A DNA stretch of 64,000 bases, taken from Aerococcus viridans. Lineage in GTDB: Bacteria; Bacillota; Bacilli; Lactobacillales; Aerococcaceae. The translations under genes were made by a program, and so were the position numbers. Under the pieces are notes generated by a model that ran no database searches, was not told the DNA's origin, and was given only the letters and a program-made list of their open reading frames with translations. Shown one piece after another: positions 48,694 through 58,161 of the stretch (position 1 is the stretch's first letter; each line of letters opens with the position of its first letter). The stretch lies in contig NZ_PNHQ01000008.1 in NCBI RefSeq assembly GCF_002871935.1, positions 30,163 to 94,162 of the forward strand, written 5' to 3'.

Positions 48694-49951
48694 TCAATTC
48701 TTCCTCCTCTTCTACTTTTGTTGTATCTTCTCCGTTATCACCATTGTCAGTATCATGCGCTAAACTATTGATGACCATCTTAGAGCTAATTAGACCCAAC
48801 AAATGGTTTTCTTCATCTACTACTGAAATTGGCATAAACGCATTCCCCATTACATCATAAATTTCATTAATAGATGTTTCTGGGTGAACTGTTGGGTGGT
48901 CTGTACGAATAATAGATTCAACAGATAAGTATTCTTTGTTTTGATTGTTTTTGATCATTTTCGCAACATCCGTATCACGAACATAACCTAATAATTCACG
49001 TTTGTTGTTTACCACCATTAGGAAAGTGTAGTCCTCTTCTTCCATACGGTGTAAGGCCATTCTAGCACCGTGGCGCTCAACATTTAGTAAGACTTTAGGG
49101 CGCGTCATTGCGTGTTCAGCTGTAAGGACTTTAGAACGATCAACACTTTCTACGAAACGTTCAACATAGTCATTGGCTGGGTTAGTTAAAATTTCTTCAC
49201 CAGTACCTACTTGAACAACTTCTCCGTCTTTCATTAAAGCAATACGGTCACCAATTCTTAAGGCTTCATCCAAGTCATGGGTAATGAATACGATGGTTTT
49301 ATTTACGCGTTCTTGTAAATCAACCAATTCATCTTGCATGTCGCGACGAATTAATGGGTCAAGCGCTGAGAAGGCTTCATCCATTAGTAAAATTTCTGGA
49401 TCATTTGCTAAGGCACGCGCAAGACCTACACGTTGTTGCATACCACCTGATAATTGATTTGGATACTGGTCTTTGAATGTTAATAACCCTGAGTTTTCAA
49501 GTGCTTTTTCAGCAGCTTTTTGGCGTTCTTCTTTGCCGACGCCTTGAATCTCCAACCCGAATTCTGTATTTTCAAGAATTGTTTTATGTGGGAATAAGGC
49601 GAAGCTTTGGAATACCATACTTACCTTTTTACGTCTGATTTCACGTAGTTCTTCTTTATTAGCACCTGTCACGTCATCACCTAAGATAGTGATGTTACCC
49701 GCTGTTGGTTCGATCAAACGATTGATCATGCGTAGCATAGTTGATTTACCTGAACCAGATAATCCCATGATCACAAATGTTTCACCTTGTTTGATATCTA
49801 GACTGGCATTGTCAACCCCAACTGTTGCACCTGTTTGTTGTACGATTTCCTCTTTAGACTTTCCTTCATTTAATAATTTTTTCGCTTTCTCTGTCTGAGA
49901 GCGACTCCCGTAAATTTTTGTTAAATTTTCAATTTTTACTGCGGTTGTCAT
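48686..49951 (-). CDS. Glycine betaine ABC transporter ATP-binding protein with CBS domains (OpuAA/ProV-like)
   Basis: 421 residues. Walker A GLSGSGKSTML is near residue 63, signature LSGGMQQRV near 163, and Walker B ILLMDEAFSALD near 182. After about 275 come two CBS domains, which in OpuA sense ionic strength and gate uptake. The C-terminal tail is acidic. Two adjacent ATGs (49954, 49951) follow AGGAGG. First gene of the operon; together with mscL it provides osmoprotection. Confidence 0.93.
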   Translation of the reverse strand: MTTAVKIENLTKIYGSRSQTEKAKKLLNEGKSKEEIVQQTGATVGVDNASLDIKQGETFVIMGLSGSGKSTMLRMINRLIEPTAGNITILGDDVTGANKEELREIRRKKVSMVFQSFALFPHKTILENTEFGLEIQGVGKEERQKAAEKALENSGLLTFKDQYPNQLSGGMQQRVGLARALANDPEILLMDEAFSALDPLIRRDMQDELVDLQERVNKTIVFITHDLDEALRIGDRIALMKDGEVVQVGTGEEILTNPANDYVERFVESVDRSKVLTAEHAMTRPKVLLNVERHGARMALHRMEEEDYTFLMVVNNKRELLGYVRDTDVAKMIKNNQNKEYLSVESIIRTDHPTVHPETSINEIYDVMGNAFMPISVVDEENHLLGLISSKMVINSLAHDTDNGDNGEDTTKVEEEEELNV

Positions 49952-49954
49952 CAT

Positions 49955-50194
49955 AATCCTCCTTTATTTTGACACTTTATTACAAAATACAACGAAACTC
50001 ACCATTTTACCGTACCATTTACAGACAAAGTTTTCAAAAAAGGCTTCCTAAAAAGGTTGATTTGACAGGTTTTTAGAGAATAAATCATTTTATATTAAAT
50101 TCCTATACCTCCTTTAGACTAAATATGGAAGGGCTTTAATTCACAAACTCAAAAAAGTACAATCATTGTTCTATCTAAAATATTATTTTTAGGT
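49955..50194. other. Promoter region of the betaine operon
   Basis: No gene seen. On the reverse strand TAAAAT (near 50005-50010) preceded by TTTGTC could serve as promoter, but the spacing is poor. Nothing else is identified. Confidence 0.3.
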
Positions 50195-50229
50195 ATAAAA
50201 AAGCATTACACCCAGAGGATGTAACGCTT
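50195..50229 (-). terminator. Terminator after the RsmC-like methyltransferase gene
   Basis: Reverse strand GCGTTACA/TGTAATGC (one G-T wobble) followed by TTTTTTATACC. Confidence 0.75.
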
Positions 50230-50237
50230 ATCTTAAA

Positions 50238-50858
50238 TTATGATTCCTTTTCTTTTACGCTCTTTAAAATCCAGTAACCTTTACGTCGCTCAATTTCCTC
50301 TACATTGCCAAATACCTCTGCCATTTTTTTCATAGCTGAAGGTGCCCCTTGTTTCTTCTGTAAAACAACGTAAAGTTCGCCACCTGGCTTTAGATAATGT
50401 ATGGCTTCACTCATAAAATGATGTACTACTTCTTTACCAGCGCGGACAGGTGGATTGGTCAGGATAACCCCGAAATCTCTTTTTTCAATCGCTTCATAAG
50501 CATTCGATACTGAAAAAGCAACATTCGCTACCTTGTTATAAGCTGCATTCTCTTTAGCTAGACCAATTGCCCGCTCTGAGATATCTACCCCATAAATAGT
50601 CCGATCCGGTAACATCGTTCCCATAATTACACCAACAGGACCATAGCCCGCCCCTAAATCAAGTAAGTCGCCCGGTGCTAAATGATCTAGATCTAACGCC
50701 TCCAACATGACACGTGTCCCAAAATCTAAATTATCCCTAGAAAAAACACCTGAGTCTGTTTTGAAGGTAAAATCTCGCTCAAAAATTACGGTATCGTATT
50801 GCTTAAAATCGTGTCCAAGATCTTCATTATTCTCGAAGTACTGATGACTCTCTTTCAT
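50238..50858 (-). CDS. Class I SAM-dependent methyltransferase (RsmC/YbxB-like)
   Basis: A 206-residue methyltransferase. DLLDLGAGYGPVGVIMG (near 59-75) is motif I and FGVILTNPPVRAGK (near 129-142) is the NPP motif. Family members methylate guanine in 16S rRNA; the target here is inferred. The start is the ATG at 50858, 6 nt after GGAGG. Confidence 0.85.
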   Translation of the reverse strand: MKESHQYFENNEDLGHDFKQYDTVIFERDFTFKTDSGVFSRDNLDFGTRVMLEALDLDHLAPGDLLDLGAGYGPVGVIMGTMLPDRTIYGVDISERAIGLAKENAAYNKVANVAFSVSNAYEAIEKRDFGVILTNPPVRAGKEVVHHFMSEAIHYLKPGGELYVVLQKKQGAPSAMKKMAEVFGNVEEIERRKGYWILKSVKEKES

Positions 50859-50949
50859 GAACACCCTCCGTTCTATATCGTTACCTTCATTTTATAGGTT
50901 GACTGTCCCTAGCACAAGTAGCTAAGTTTAAGGAAATCTAGTATAGATA

Positions 50950-50994
50950 CAAAAACGCCTTATGCTAATCCTAAAGGCACATAAGACGTTTGAT
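50950..50994 (-). terminator. Terminator of the metal ABC operon
   Basis: 12-bp stem AAACGTCTTATG/CATAAGGCGTTT with one wobble, then TTG on the reverse strand. Confidence 0.7.
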
Positions 50995-51013
50995 AGATAG
51001 ATACATTCATTAT

Positions 51014-51871
51014 TCACCTGTGTGCATGATATTTCATTCGTTTACCTATTAGACCATTCGGTGCAAATAAAAAGGTTAATAGGAAGGTCACAAAGGCGGT
51101 AAATGCGATAGTACCAGAAATCGATACATTAAAGCAAATCGCCACATAATAACCAATTAAACTATTGATCACGCCATACAAAACAGCAACTAACAACATC
51201 GTCATTAATCGTTTTGATAATAAATGCGCACTCAAGGCAGGGGCGACCATTAATGAAATCACCAAGATCGCACCGACTGTATCAAAAGCCACAACCGTAG
51301 TAATAGATACTAAAGTCATAAGGGCTAGGTTCAGCAAGCCTACTGCTACACCGATTGATTTCGCATATACGGGGTCAAAAATACTCACTTTTAGTTGTTG
51401 ATAAGTCATTGCTACAAAGGTAATGTTGATTAACAACAGCACAAACATATCAACAAAGGAAATTGGCACTTCAAAACCCAAAATATTCCTTGTATTTAAA
51501 GCAGCAAATATAACCTCCCCGCTCAAGACCACATCAACATCTAAATGAACATCTCGTGCATACTTAGAAATCAAGATAATACCAATAGCAAAAAGTAAAG
51601 TAAAGACCAATCCAGTCGCTGCATCATTTTGAATGGCGAACTTATTGACGACATATTCAATGGCATAGACGGTCACGACCCCAAAGAGGGAGGCCCCCAC
51701 AAATAGAATAGGTGAATCTAAATCACCAGCGATAAAATAACCAAGTACAATTCCTAGTAAAACTGTATGAGACAAGGCATCGGCAACCATTGCCATATCC
51801 TTCAAAATAAGGAACACACCAAGTAAAGCACAGGAAACAGCGGTGACCATTACAATTGATAAAGCGCCCAT
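51014..51871 (-). CDS. Metal ABC transporter permease 2 (ABC-3 family)
   Basis: A 285-residue membrane protein with about eight hydrophobic segments and the ABC-3 motif ADALSHTVLLGIVLGY near residues 30-45. Its start codon overlaps the preceding permease stop. Together the two permeases form a heteromeric channel for Mn or Zn. Confidence 0.9.
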   Translation of the reverse strand: MGALSIVMVTAVSCALLGVFLILKDMAMVADALSHTVLLGIVLGYFIAGDLDSPILFVGASLFGVVTVYAIEYVVNKFAIQNDAATGLVFTLLFAIGIILISKYARDVHLDVDVVLSGEVIFAALNTRNILGFEVPISFVDMFVLLLINITFVAMTYQQLKVSIFDPVYAKSIGVAVGLLNLALMTLVSITTVVAFDTVGAILVISLMVAPALSAHLLSKRLMTMLLVAVLYGVINSLIGYYVAICFNVSISGTIAFTAFVTFLLTFLFAPNGLIGKRMKYHAHR

Positions 51872-52785
51872 TATGCCACCTCCTCTGCATCTATTCCATC
51901 GCCTCGATGACCAGATAGATACCGTCTCTTTCTGAAGTAGGTCATCACATACCCTCTCGGTCCTAAAATAACAGACAGTAAGGATACAATAGACATCACA
52001 ACAATAATCACCGGACCAGTAGGCAGATTAGGAATTATGGAGGACAAGTAAGTGCCTATACCAGCTGATATACCGCCTGATAGTGCAGCTACCAGCAAGA
52101 CCACCGGGAATCGTTTTGACCATTGTAAGCCAGTAATAGCAGGCGTTATCAACATATTAGAGATCAATATGGCACCAACCGCTTTAAGACCTACAACAAT
52201 CATCACAATCGCCATTAATAGAATGAACCAATTCAAGATATTCGCCCGAATACCAATTGCCTGAGCATAATTTGGATCAAAAACAAAAATTTTAATTTGT
52301 TGATAACAGATGATCAAGATGGTTAAAGCAATTAAAGAAGCAAAGATAATTAACCACACATCTGATTTCAATAAAAAGGCTGCCTGACCAAATATATAGT
52401 GTTGCAGTCCCGCTTGCGATGCGTCAGTAAACTGTGGGTTTCCCTGGATATACGACTTCAAAGTCATACCTAATCCAAAGAAGGAAGATAAGACTAAAGC
52501 TAGGGCTGAGTTCAAGCTTATAAAGGAATGCTTATGAATCAACTCAATAAAATAAAAAGCTACCATCCCTGCGATTAAAGCCCCTAGTGTAAGGATTAGG
52601 GTATTCTTTGACTGAAAGAGCATAAAAGCGATCACTATACCAGAAAAAGTAGCATGGCCAATCGCGTCTCCAATTAAACTTTGTCCTCTTAACACAGTGA
52701 CGGTACCCACAACTCCAGAAGCCATTGCTAGGACAACCGTTCCAAGTAAAACAATTTGAAAGGAGAAATCAGTGAATATGTCCAT
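51871..52785 (-). CDS. Metal ABC transporter permease 1 (ABC-3 family)
   Basis: A 304-residue membrane protein with GDAIGHATFSGIVIAFML near residues 38-55, the usual ABC-3 motif. The start is placed at the ATG at 52785, within the last codons of the ATPase gene (17-bp overlap), preceded by GGTGA; the in-frame ATG at 52833 lies deeper in the ATPase gene. The basic C-terminal tail is cytoplasmic. Confidence 0.9.
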   Translation of the reverse strand: MDIFTDFSFQIVLLGTVVLAMASGVVGTVTVLRGQSLIGDAIGHATFSGIVIAFMLFQSKNTLILTLGALIAGMVAFYFIELIHKHSFISLNSALALVLSSFFGLGMTLKSYIQGNPQFTDASQAGLQHYIFGQAAFLLKSDVWLIIFASLIALTILIICYQQIKIFVFDPNYAQAIGIRANILNWFILLMAIVMIVVGLKAVGAILISNMLITPAITGLQWSKRFPVVLLVAALSGGISAGIGTYLSSIIPNLPTGPVIIVVMSIVSLLSVILGPRGYVMTYFRKRRYLSGHRGDGIDAEEVA

Positions 52786-53518
52786 AAATTTCACCAATCC
52801 TTTGATCGTAAGCCATGCTAATATTGCTTTCATTAAAGGTCTCTTCTACCGGGCCTTGGCCAATAATCGTCCTATTCAACAAAATCACATGGTCAAAATA
52901 TTCGCGAACAGTAGCCAAATCATGATGGACGATGACAATGGTTTTACCATCACGTTGAAATTGGTTAATAATTTCTTTGAATAGTTTTTCTGTTTTGATA
53001 TCAATACCCTTCATTGGTTCATCTAAAAAGTAAATATCTGCATCTTGACAGATAGCACGGGCTAAGAAAACCCGTTGCCTTTGTCCCCCAGAAAGTTGCG
53101 CAATTTGACGATCTGCATAGTCGGTCATATTCACGCTAGCTAAAGCTTCAAGCGCCCTATCTTTATCTGATTGGCTAGCCTTTTTGAAGAAACCTTGATA
53201 TACATATCGCCCCATTAAAACCACATCTAAAACAGTAGTTGGAAAATCCCAATTTACTGAAGATGATTGCGGCACATAGGCTATCATCTTATAATAGTCT
53301 TTATATATTTTACCGTTAAAGGTTACCTTTCCTTTTAGTGGCTTCAAAAAATCAAGCATACAATTTAACAAAGTAGACTTACCAGCACCATTGGGCCCAA
53401 TAATTGCCGTCTTTGAATTAGCTGGAATTGCTAAGTTGATATCTTCTAATACTAATTGGTCATCATAAGACATGGCCAAATCCTCTACATTAATCATTGC
53501 TGACATCTCATCTATCAT
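52769..53518 (-). CDS. Metal ABC transporter ATP-binding protein
   Basis: A 249-residue ABC ATPase: Walker A GPNGAGKSTLL (near 40-50), signature LSGGQRQRV (near 142-150), Walker B DIYFLDEPMKGID. The start could be any of three nearby ATGs (53518, 53506, 53497); the first is adjacent to AGAGG. Confidence 0.93.
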   Translation of the reverse strand: MIDEMSAMINVEDLAMSYDDQLVLEDINLAIPANSKTAIIGPNGAGKSTLLNCMLDFLKPLKGKVTFNGKIYKDYYKMIAYVPQSSSVNWDFPTTVLDVVLMGRYVYQGFFKKASQSDKDRALEALASVNMTDYADRQIAQLSGGQRQRVFLARAICQDADIYFLDEPMKGIDIKTEKLFKEIINQFQRDGKTIVIVHHDLATVREYFDHVILLNRTIIGQGPVEETFNESNISMAYDQRIGEIYGHIH

Positions 53519-53549
53519 CCTCTCATCACTTCATTCAACACACGCTATC

Positions 53550-54485
53550 TTATTTAAGGTTAGACACAATCAAGTTCACATTATGTTTAAACATATCAAT
53601 ATAGTTATCGCCTTCTTGACCTTCACTCGCAAGTGAGTCAGAGAACAACTCTTGTCCATCACCTGAAACAACCGCTACTTCACTTCCTTTAGCACTTACC
53701 GCCTCTTGGATACGTTGCATACGCGCTGGGTCTGTAGTTGATTCTGCAAAAATTGCAGGTACTTGATTTTCTACAATAAAGTTCGCAATGGCTGAAATAT
53801 CTGCATTGGAAGCCTCAGATTGTGTTGAAATCCCTTGTGGTGCCACTACACCTATACCATAACGGTTTGAGAAATAGTTAAAGGCATCATGCGGGGTGAT
53901 CAGGTAACGTTGTTCTTCAGGAATCGATTCAATCTCAGCTTGAGCCCATGTATCTAACGCTGTTAATTCATCCTTATAAGCAGATGCCTTATCACTAATA
54001 GATTCATCATCAGTTAGCTTCACCAACTCATCAGCTACTGTATCAACGGCCTTTTGATATAGTGATATATCAAACCAGAAGTGCGGATCGACTTCACTTT
54101 CCCCATCTTGATCAACCATCATTAAATCTTCATCGGTAAAATCTTTAGTTACCGCAACTCCAGTTGTTTCCAAGGCCTTAACCATTTGTGCCTCCAAATG
54201 CAAACCATGGTATAAAACTAAATCAGCCTCCTGAATTTTCTTCAAATCCTCAGGACGTGCAAGATAACCATGGGGATCCTCTCCAGCTGGAATAATCGTT
54301 TCAATCGTCACTTGGTCGCCAGCCAATTCTTCAACCATATCCCGTAAAAAAGAAGTAGATACTGTTACCAAAGGTTTATCATCAGTAGTATCACTTACAT
54401 CAGTTGCTGACTCTCCCTTGCCTGCACAAGCGCCTAAAACAAGTGCCACAGCCATTACACTTAATATTTGCCAAATTTTCTTCAT
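53550..54485 (-). CDS. Metal-binding lipoprotein of an ABC importer (PsaA/MntC/ZnuA family)
   Basis: 311 residues with lipoprotein signal MKKIWQILSVMAVALVLGAC (Cys20). Metal ligands follow family positions: DPHGYLARPED (near 70), DPHFWFDISLYQ (near 130), EAS in STQSEASNADI, and FAESTTDP. The absence of a His-rich loop favours manganese over zinc. The operon order is binding protein, ATPase, two permeases. A DtxR-type operator overlaps the promoter. Confidence 0.9.
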   Translation of the reverse strand: MKKIWQILSVMAVALVLGACAGKGESATDVSDTTDDKPLVTVSTSFLRDMVEELAGDQVTIETIIPAGEDPHGYLARPEDLKKIQEADLVLYHGLHLEAQMVKALETTGVAVTKDFTDEDLMMVDQDGESEVDPHFWFDISLYQKAVDTVADELVKLTDDESISDKASAYKDELTALDTWAQAEIESIPEEQRYLITPHDAFNYFSNRYGIGVVAPQGISTQSEASNADISAIANFIVENQVPAIFAESTTDPARMQRIQEAVSAKGSEVAVVSGDGQELFSDSLASEGQEGDNYIDMFKHNVNLIVSNLK

Positions 54486-54545
54486 TTAATTTGCTCGCTC
54501 CTTTTTTAGATTTAAGGGGTATCTTGCCGTTCTCCCCTTGGCTTA

Positions 54546-54587
54546 ATATAATTATATTTTTAGCTTAACCTAAAACTAAGAAAAAGT
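54546..54587 (-). promoter_or_regulatory. Promoter and DtxR-type operator of the metal transporter operon
   Basis: The reverse strand has TATAAT directly after TTTTAGGTTAAGCTAAAA (54575-54558), an 18-bp near-perfect palindrome with TTAA centre located between -35 and -10. DtxR-family manganese regulators of enterococci and streptococci use AT-rich inverted sites of this kind. A regulator bound here would block transcription when metal is plentiful. Confidence 0.65.
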
Positions 54588-54624
54588 CCAGTCTAATTTA
54601 TGTCATTATTTCTGTAAAAATAAA

Positions 54625-54653
54625 AAGCCATACTCTAAACTAGAATATGGCTA
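54625..54653. terminator. Hairpin between metal operon and rplL
   Basis: AGCCATA/TATGGCT stem followed by AAAAAT and preceded by TAAAA; may back up the rplL terminator. Confidence 0.5.
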
Positions 54654-54659
54654 AAAATA

Positions 54660-54698
54660 TAAAAAAAGAGAAGTTCGGAATATCCGAACTTCTCTATC
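54660..54698 (-). terminator. Terminator of rplJ-rplL
   Basis: 13-bp perfect stem AGAGAAGTTCGGA/TCCGAACTTCTCT with a 3-nt loop, followed on the reverse strand by TTTTTTT. Confidence 0.9.
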
Positions 54699-54724
54699 TT
54701 CATTATAAGATAATCTATTAAAGA

Positions 54725-55093
54725 TTATTTTACTTCTGCAGTACCGCCAGCTTCTTCGATAGCAGCTTTTAAAGCTTCTGCTTCTTCAGCAGGTAATGCT
54801 TCTTTAACAACCGCTGGAGCGCCGTCTACTAATGCTTTAGCTTCTTTCAAGCCTAAACCAGTAGCTTCACGTACAGCCTTGATTACTTTGATCTTAGCTG
54901 AACCAGCAGAAGTTAATTCTACGTCAAATTCAGTTTTCTCTTCAGCAGCTTCACCAGCAGCAGCACCAGCAGCAGCTACAGGAGCAGCAGCAGATACGCC
55001 AAATTCTTCTTCAATTGCTGATACTAAGTCAGCTAATTCTAAAATTGTTGATTCTTTTAAATCAGCAATAATTTGTTCAATGTTTAAAGCCAT
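54725..55093 (-). CDS. rplL: Ribosomal protein L7/L12
   Basis: 122-residue stalk protein: N-terminal dimerisation domain, Ala-rich hinge (residues 34-50), C-terminal factor-binding domain with [20 protein letters not shown]. Directly after rplJ. Confidence 0.98.
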   Translation of the reverse strand: MALNIEQIIADLKESTILELADLVSAIEEEFGVSAAAPVAAAGAAAGEAAEEKTEFDVELTSAGSAKIKVIKAVREATGLGLKEAKALVDGAPAVVKEALPAEEAEALKAAIEEAGGTAEVK

Positions 55094-55149
55094 TATAAAA
55101 TTCCTCCGTTTTTAAATAGTTTGTTTTGTATGATTAAATTGATAATAAA

Positions 55150-55653
55150 TTACGCTGCGTCTTCTTCTTTTGCATCTGCAACAGCTTTGACAGCATATGC
55201 CACGTTGCGGACAGGAGCTTGCAATACTGATAATAGCATTGAAAGTAGACCTTCGCGGTTTGGCAATTTCGCAATTTGTTGAATTTCTTCTTTAGAAAGT
55301 ATTTTACCTTCTAAGATACCACCTTTAAGTTCTAATGCTTCTGCTTTTTTAGCAAAATCTGAAAGAATCTTAGCTGGGGCAACTGCGTCTTCCATACCAA
55401 ACGCAACAGCTGTAGGGCCTTGGAAAACTTCTTCATGATAGTCAAAGTCTTGAGAATCTAAAGCACGACGCATGATTGTGTTTTTGATAACTTTAAACTC
55501 AACGCCTGCTTCACGTAATTGTTTACGTAATTCAGTCACTTCTCCTACTGATAATCCTAAGTAGTCAACCACAACTAAAGAATTCGCAGCGTTCATTTTC
55601 TCAACGACTTCGTTTACTTCTTGTTGTTTTTTAGCAATTGCTTGTTCACTCAC
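55150..55653 (-). CDS. rplJ: Ribosomal protein L10
   Basis: 167-residue stalk base protein, the anchor for L7/L12 dimers. Typical N-terminus [20 protein letters not shown] and [20 protein letters not shown]. Preceded by the L10 leader through which it represses its own operon. Confidence 0.97.
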   Translation of the reverse strand: MSEQAIAKKQQEVNEVVEKMNAANSLVVVDYLGLSVGEVTELRKQLREAGVEFKVIKNTIMRRALDSQDFDYHEEVFQGPTAVAFGMEDAVAPAKILSDFAKKAEALELKGGILEGKILSKEEIQQIAKLPNREGLLSMLLSVLQAPVRNVAYAVKAVADAKEEDAA

Positions 55654-55689
55654 TTATATTTCACCTCCACTGATTTTCTTAGAGTTTTT

Positions 55690-55810
55690 TAATAAAAAAA
55701 CTCTATGTCACTGAAGACATAGAGGATAAAGCTCACTATCTAGTAGTGAACGACGTATCTCCCTCGGTTGGTAAAATTAAGGCAAGGCCACCAACTGTCT
55801 TCGGTAAGCT
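55690..55810 (-). promoter_or_regulatory. L10 ribosomal protein leader with terminator
   Basis: The reverse strand carries CCGAAGACAGTTGGTGGCC, CTTAATTTTACCAACCGAGG and GAGATACGTCG, the conserved core of the Firmicute L10 leader, in which GTTGGT pairs with ACCAAC. Downstream, CTCTATGTC/GACATAGAG (55724-55716/55709-55701) and TTTTTTT form a terminator. Confidence 0.88.
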
Positions 55811-55828
55811 ATATAAATAACCTCACTC

Positions 55829-55857
55829 ATACTACCAAAATAGTATAAGTGGGTCAA
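55829..55857 (-). promoter_or_regulatory. Promoter of rplJL
   Basis: Reverse strand TTGACC (55857-55852), a 17-nt spacer, TAGTAT (55834-55829), just after the rplA stop. Confidence 0.65.
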
Positions 55858-55876
55858 GTATTATTTTTATTTAATC

Positions 55877-56566
55877 TTAGATTGATGAAACATCAATTTG
55901 GATACCAGGACCCATTGTAGATGTAATCACTAAGTTCTTGATATAAGTACCTTTAGAAGATGCAGGTTTAACACGTAAAACCATTTCTTGAACAGCTTTT
56001 ACGTTTTCAGCTAATGCATCTGTAGTAAATGATACTTTACCAACAGGTAAGTGTAAGTTACCAGCGCTATCAGCACGGTAAGCTACTTGACCAGCTTTGA
56101 TGTCTTGAACTGCTTTAGTAACATCTTGTGTTACAGTACCAGTTTTAGGGTTTGGCATTAAGCCTTTAGGACCTAATACACGACCTAAACGACCAATTTG
56201 ACCCATCATATCTGGAGTTGCCACGATCACGTCGAAGTCAAACCAGCCACCTTGGATTTTTTGGATGAACTCGTCGTCACCAACGTAGTCAGCACCAGCA
56301 TCTTTAGCTTCTTGTGCTTTTTCACCTTTAGCAAATACCAATACAGTTTGGTCTTTACCAGTACCGTTAGGTAATACCATAGCACCACGGATTTGTTGGT
56401 CATTTTTCTTAGTATCGATACCTAAACGGTATGCAACTTCAACTGATCCATCAAATTTAGCGTAGTCTACTTCTTTTAATAATTCAATTGCTTCTGTTAA
56501 AGCATATTTTTTATTTTTTTCAATTTTTTCGAAAATAGCTTTTTGGTTTTTAGTTTGTTTAGCCAT
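55877..56566 (-). CDS. rplA: Ribosomal protein L1
   Basis: 229 residues with the family core [15 protein letters not shown] near residues 130-144. It binds the mobile L1 stalk of 23S rRNA and represses its own mRNA. Follows rplK by about 100 bp holding a probable L1 site. Confidence 0.98.
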   Translation of the reverse strand: MAKQTKNQKAIFEKIEKNKKYALTEAIELLKEVDYAKFDGSVEVAYRLGIDTKKNDQQIRGAMVLPNGTGKDQTVLVFAKGEKAQEAKDAGADYVGDDEFIQKIQGGWFDFDVIVATPDMMGQIGRLGRVLGPKGLMPNPKTGTVTQDVTKAVQDIKAGQVAYRADSAGNLHLPVGKVSFTTDALAENVKAVQEMVLRVKPASSKGTYIKNLVITSTMGPGIQIDVSSI

Positions 56567-56584
56567 TATATATATTCCTCCTAT

Positions 56585-56633
56585 GTGGTTTTAGCGGATA
56601 ATCCTCCCACTCACAAATCACTAGTGATTTGTG
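56585..56633 (-). promoter_or_regulatory. Probable L1 autoregulatory site ahead of rplA
   Basis: A perfect 22-bp palindrome CACAAATCAC/TAGTGATTTGTG (56633-56612) is followed by GTGGGAGGATTATCC, then TAAAACCAC (56610-56585). GTGG pairs with CCAC and GGA with TCC, leaving an asymmetric loop with GA on one side. The same layout occurs before rplK. It resembles the L1-binding fold of mRNA and 23S rRNA; assignment is by shape. Confidence 0.5.
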
Positions 56634-56665
56634 GCGTATGAGTTTCTTGTAATACAGTCTGACAA

Positions 56666-57091
56666 TTAGCCTTCTACTTTAAAGCCCATTGAACGTGCAG
56701 TACCTTCAACCATACGCATAGCAGCTTCTACATCTGCAGCGTTCAAGTCTTCCATTTTTGTTTCTGCAATTTCACGAACTTGGTCGCGAGTTACGGTAGC
56801 GACTTTATTTTTGTTAGGTTCGCCAGAACCTTTATCAACGCCGGCAGCTTTTTTCAATAATACTGCAGCTGGTGGTGTTTTAGTAATAAATGTAAATGAA
56901 CGATCTTCGAATACAGTGATCACTACAGGGATAATCATACCCATTTGATCTTGTGTACGTGCATTGAATTCTTTAGTGAATCCCATGATGTTCACACCAG
57001 CTTGACCTAATGCAGGACCTACTGGCGGAGCTGGACTTGCTTTACCAGCTTCAATTTGTAATTTAACGATTTGTTGTACTTTTTTAGCCAC
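56666..57091 (-). CDS. rplK: Ribosomal protein L11
   Basis: 141 residues ([20 protein letters not shown]) from a GTG at 57091 with AAGGAGG 8 nt upstream. The longer frame with ATG at 57151 would run through the leader and is rejected. [20 protein letters not shown] is the conserved N-terminal region. Confidence 0.97.
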   Translation of the reverse strand: MAKKVQQIVKLQIEAGKASPAPPVGPALGQAGVNIMGFTKEFNARTQDQMGMIIPVVITVFEDRSFTFITKTPPAAVLLKKAAGVDKGSGEPNKNKVATVTRDQVREIAETKMEDLNAADVEAAMRMVEGTARSMGFKVEG

Positions 57092-57118
57092 GAAACATTC
57101 CTCCTTGTTTTTCGCGTT

Positions 57119-57170
57119 GTGGTTTAATGGAGTTAAGATTTCTCCTCCCACTACATGTGTCTACACACAG
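57119..57170 (-). promoter_or_regulatory. Probable L1 autoregulatory site ahead of rplK
   Basis: A TGTGT/ACACA hairpin is followed by GTGGGAGGAG, CTCC and TAAACCAC (57151-57119): GTGG/CCAC and GGAG/CTCC with GA opposite ATTAAA. Same layout as the site before rplA. Confidence 0.5.
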
Positions 57171-57176
57171 TAATCT

Positions 57177-57205
57177 ATTAAACCATATATCCTTCATCAT
57201 TGCAA
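57177..57205 (-). promoter_or_regulatory. Promoter of rplKA
   Basis: Reverse strand TTGCAA (57205-57200), a 17-nt spacer, TTTAAT (57182-57177). Confidence 0.65.
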
Positions 57206-57357
57206 GAGTTTTTTTGGAAAATATGTTATATATTATACAAACACTTTGTAAAGGGTTACATCGCCTATTTTACAATATTTACTAGATGACAAGATTGGTA
57301 AAATATGGTAAACTGACTCCTTAGTAAAGAAAAGTACATCGCAAAGGAGTGATGATG

Positions 57358-58026
57358 ATGGAACGTCCAGTAAGAAAATTTTACGATGACCAGCTAAAGA
57401 CTTTGGAGGGTATGCACGCTAAGCTCGGATTTGGTACAGCAGCTATGTTAGAACGCGCTTATCAAGCGCTAAAGACTAATAATCACGTTGAAGCACAATC
57501 TGTGATCGATAGCGATATTGAAATCAACCACCTAGAAAAAGAAATCGAACGCTATGTCATGCGTATAATCGCTCGTCAACAACCCATTGGGACCGACTTG
57601 CGAATGATTCTGTCTGTATTTGCTTCAAGTTCCGACCTAGAGCGCGTCGCTGACCATGCGACTTCAATCGCTAAAGGTATCCTACAAATTGATAATCTAG
57701 CACCATTCGATCCAATCATGGATGACCTATTCGCGGTCGGTGAACTAGCGAAAAATATGCTAGGTCAAGCAATCGACGCCTTTAGCCAACACAACGTTGA
57801 GCGCGCTAAAGAAATTGCTGACATTGATGACGAAGTAGATTCAGCTTTTAGAGAACTTGTAGACCAAGCGCTCGTTATTATGGAGAAACAACCAGAAACA
57901 GTTAAAACAGGTTCAGCTATCATCGCAATCTTACATGATATCGAACGTATCGCAGATTATGCCACAAACTTATGCGAACGTGTTATCTATACTGAAGATG
58001 CTAACATAGTAAACTTAAACGATTAA
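57358..58026 (+). CDS. phoU: PhoU-domain protein
   Basis: 222 residues, two PhoU three-helix repeats (residues near 10-100 and 115-210), with HLEKEIERYVMRII and the metal-type EADHATSIAKGI-like ERVADHATSI and ERIADYATNLCER motifs. PhoU tunes the Pst phosphate importer and phosphate signalling, but no pst genes are present here. It lies between and opposite to nusG and rplK. Of four start codons in a row (GTG, then three ATG), the last at 57358 has the best spacing from AAGGAG. Confidence 0.9.
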   Translation: MERPVRKFYDDQLKTLEGMHAKLGFGTAAMLERAYQALKTNNHVEAQSVIDSDIEINHLEKEIERYVMRIIARQQPIGTDLRMILSVFASSSDLERVADHATSIAKGILQIDNLAPFDPIMDDLFAVGELAKNMLGQAIDAFSQHNVERAKEIADIDDEVDSAFRELVDQALVIMEKQPETVKTGSAIIAILHDIERIADYATNLCERVIYTEDANIVNLND

Positions 58027-58110
58027 TGTGTATGTTATGATAGAAAAGAGTCAACAATAGAAATGCGTCTTCTTGACTCTAGGAATCATTTTGAATTGAA
58101 TACAAGATAA

Positions 58111-58155
58111 AAAGATGCGGTTGATCATTTTCTATGGTCATCCGCATCTTTTTTA
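58111..58155. terminator. Bidirectional terminator between phoU and nusG
   Basis: AAAGATGCGG/CCGCATCTTT with further pairing TGATCA/TGGTCA, with T run forward and TTTTT on the reverse strand. Confidence 0.85.
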
Positions 58156-58161
58156 AATGTT

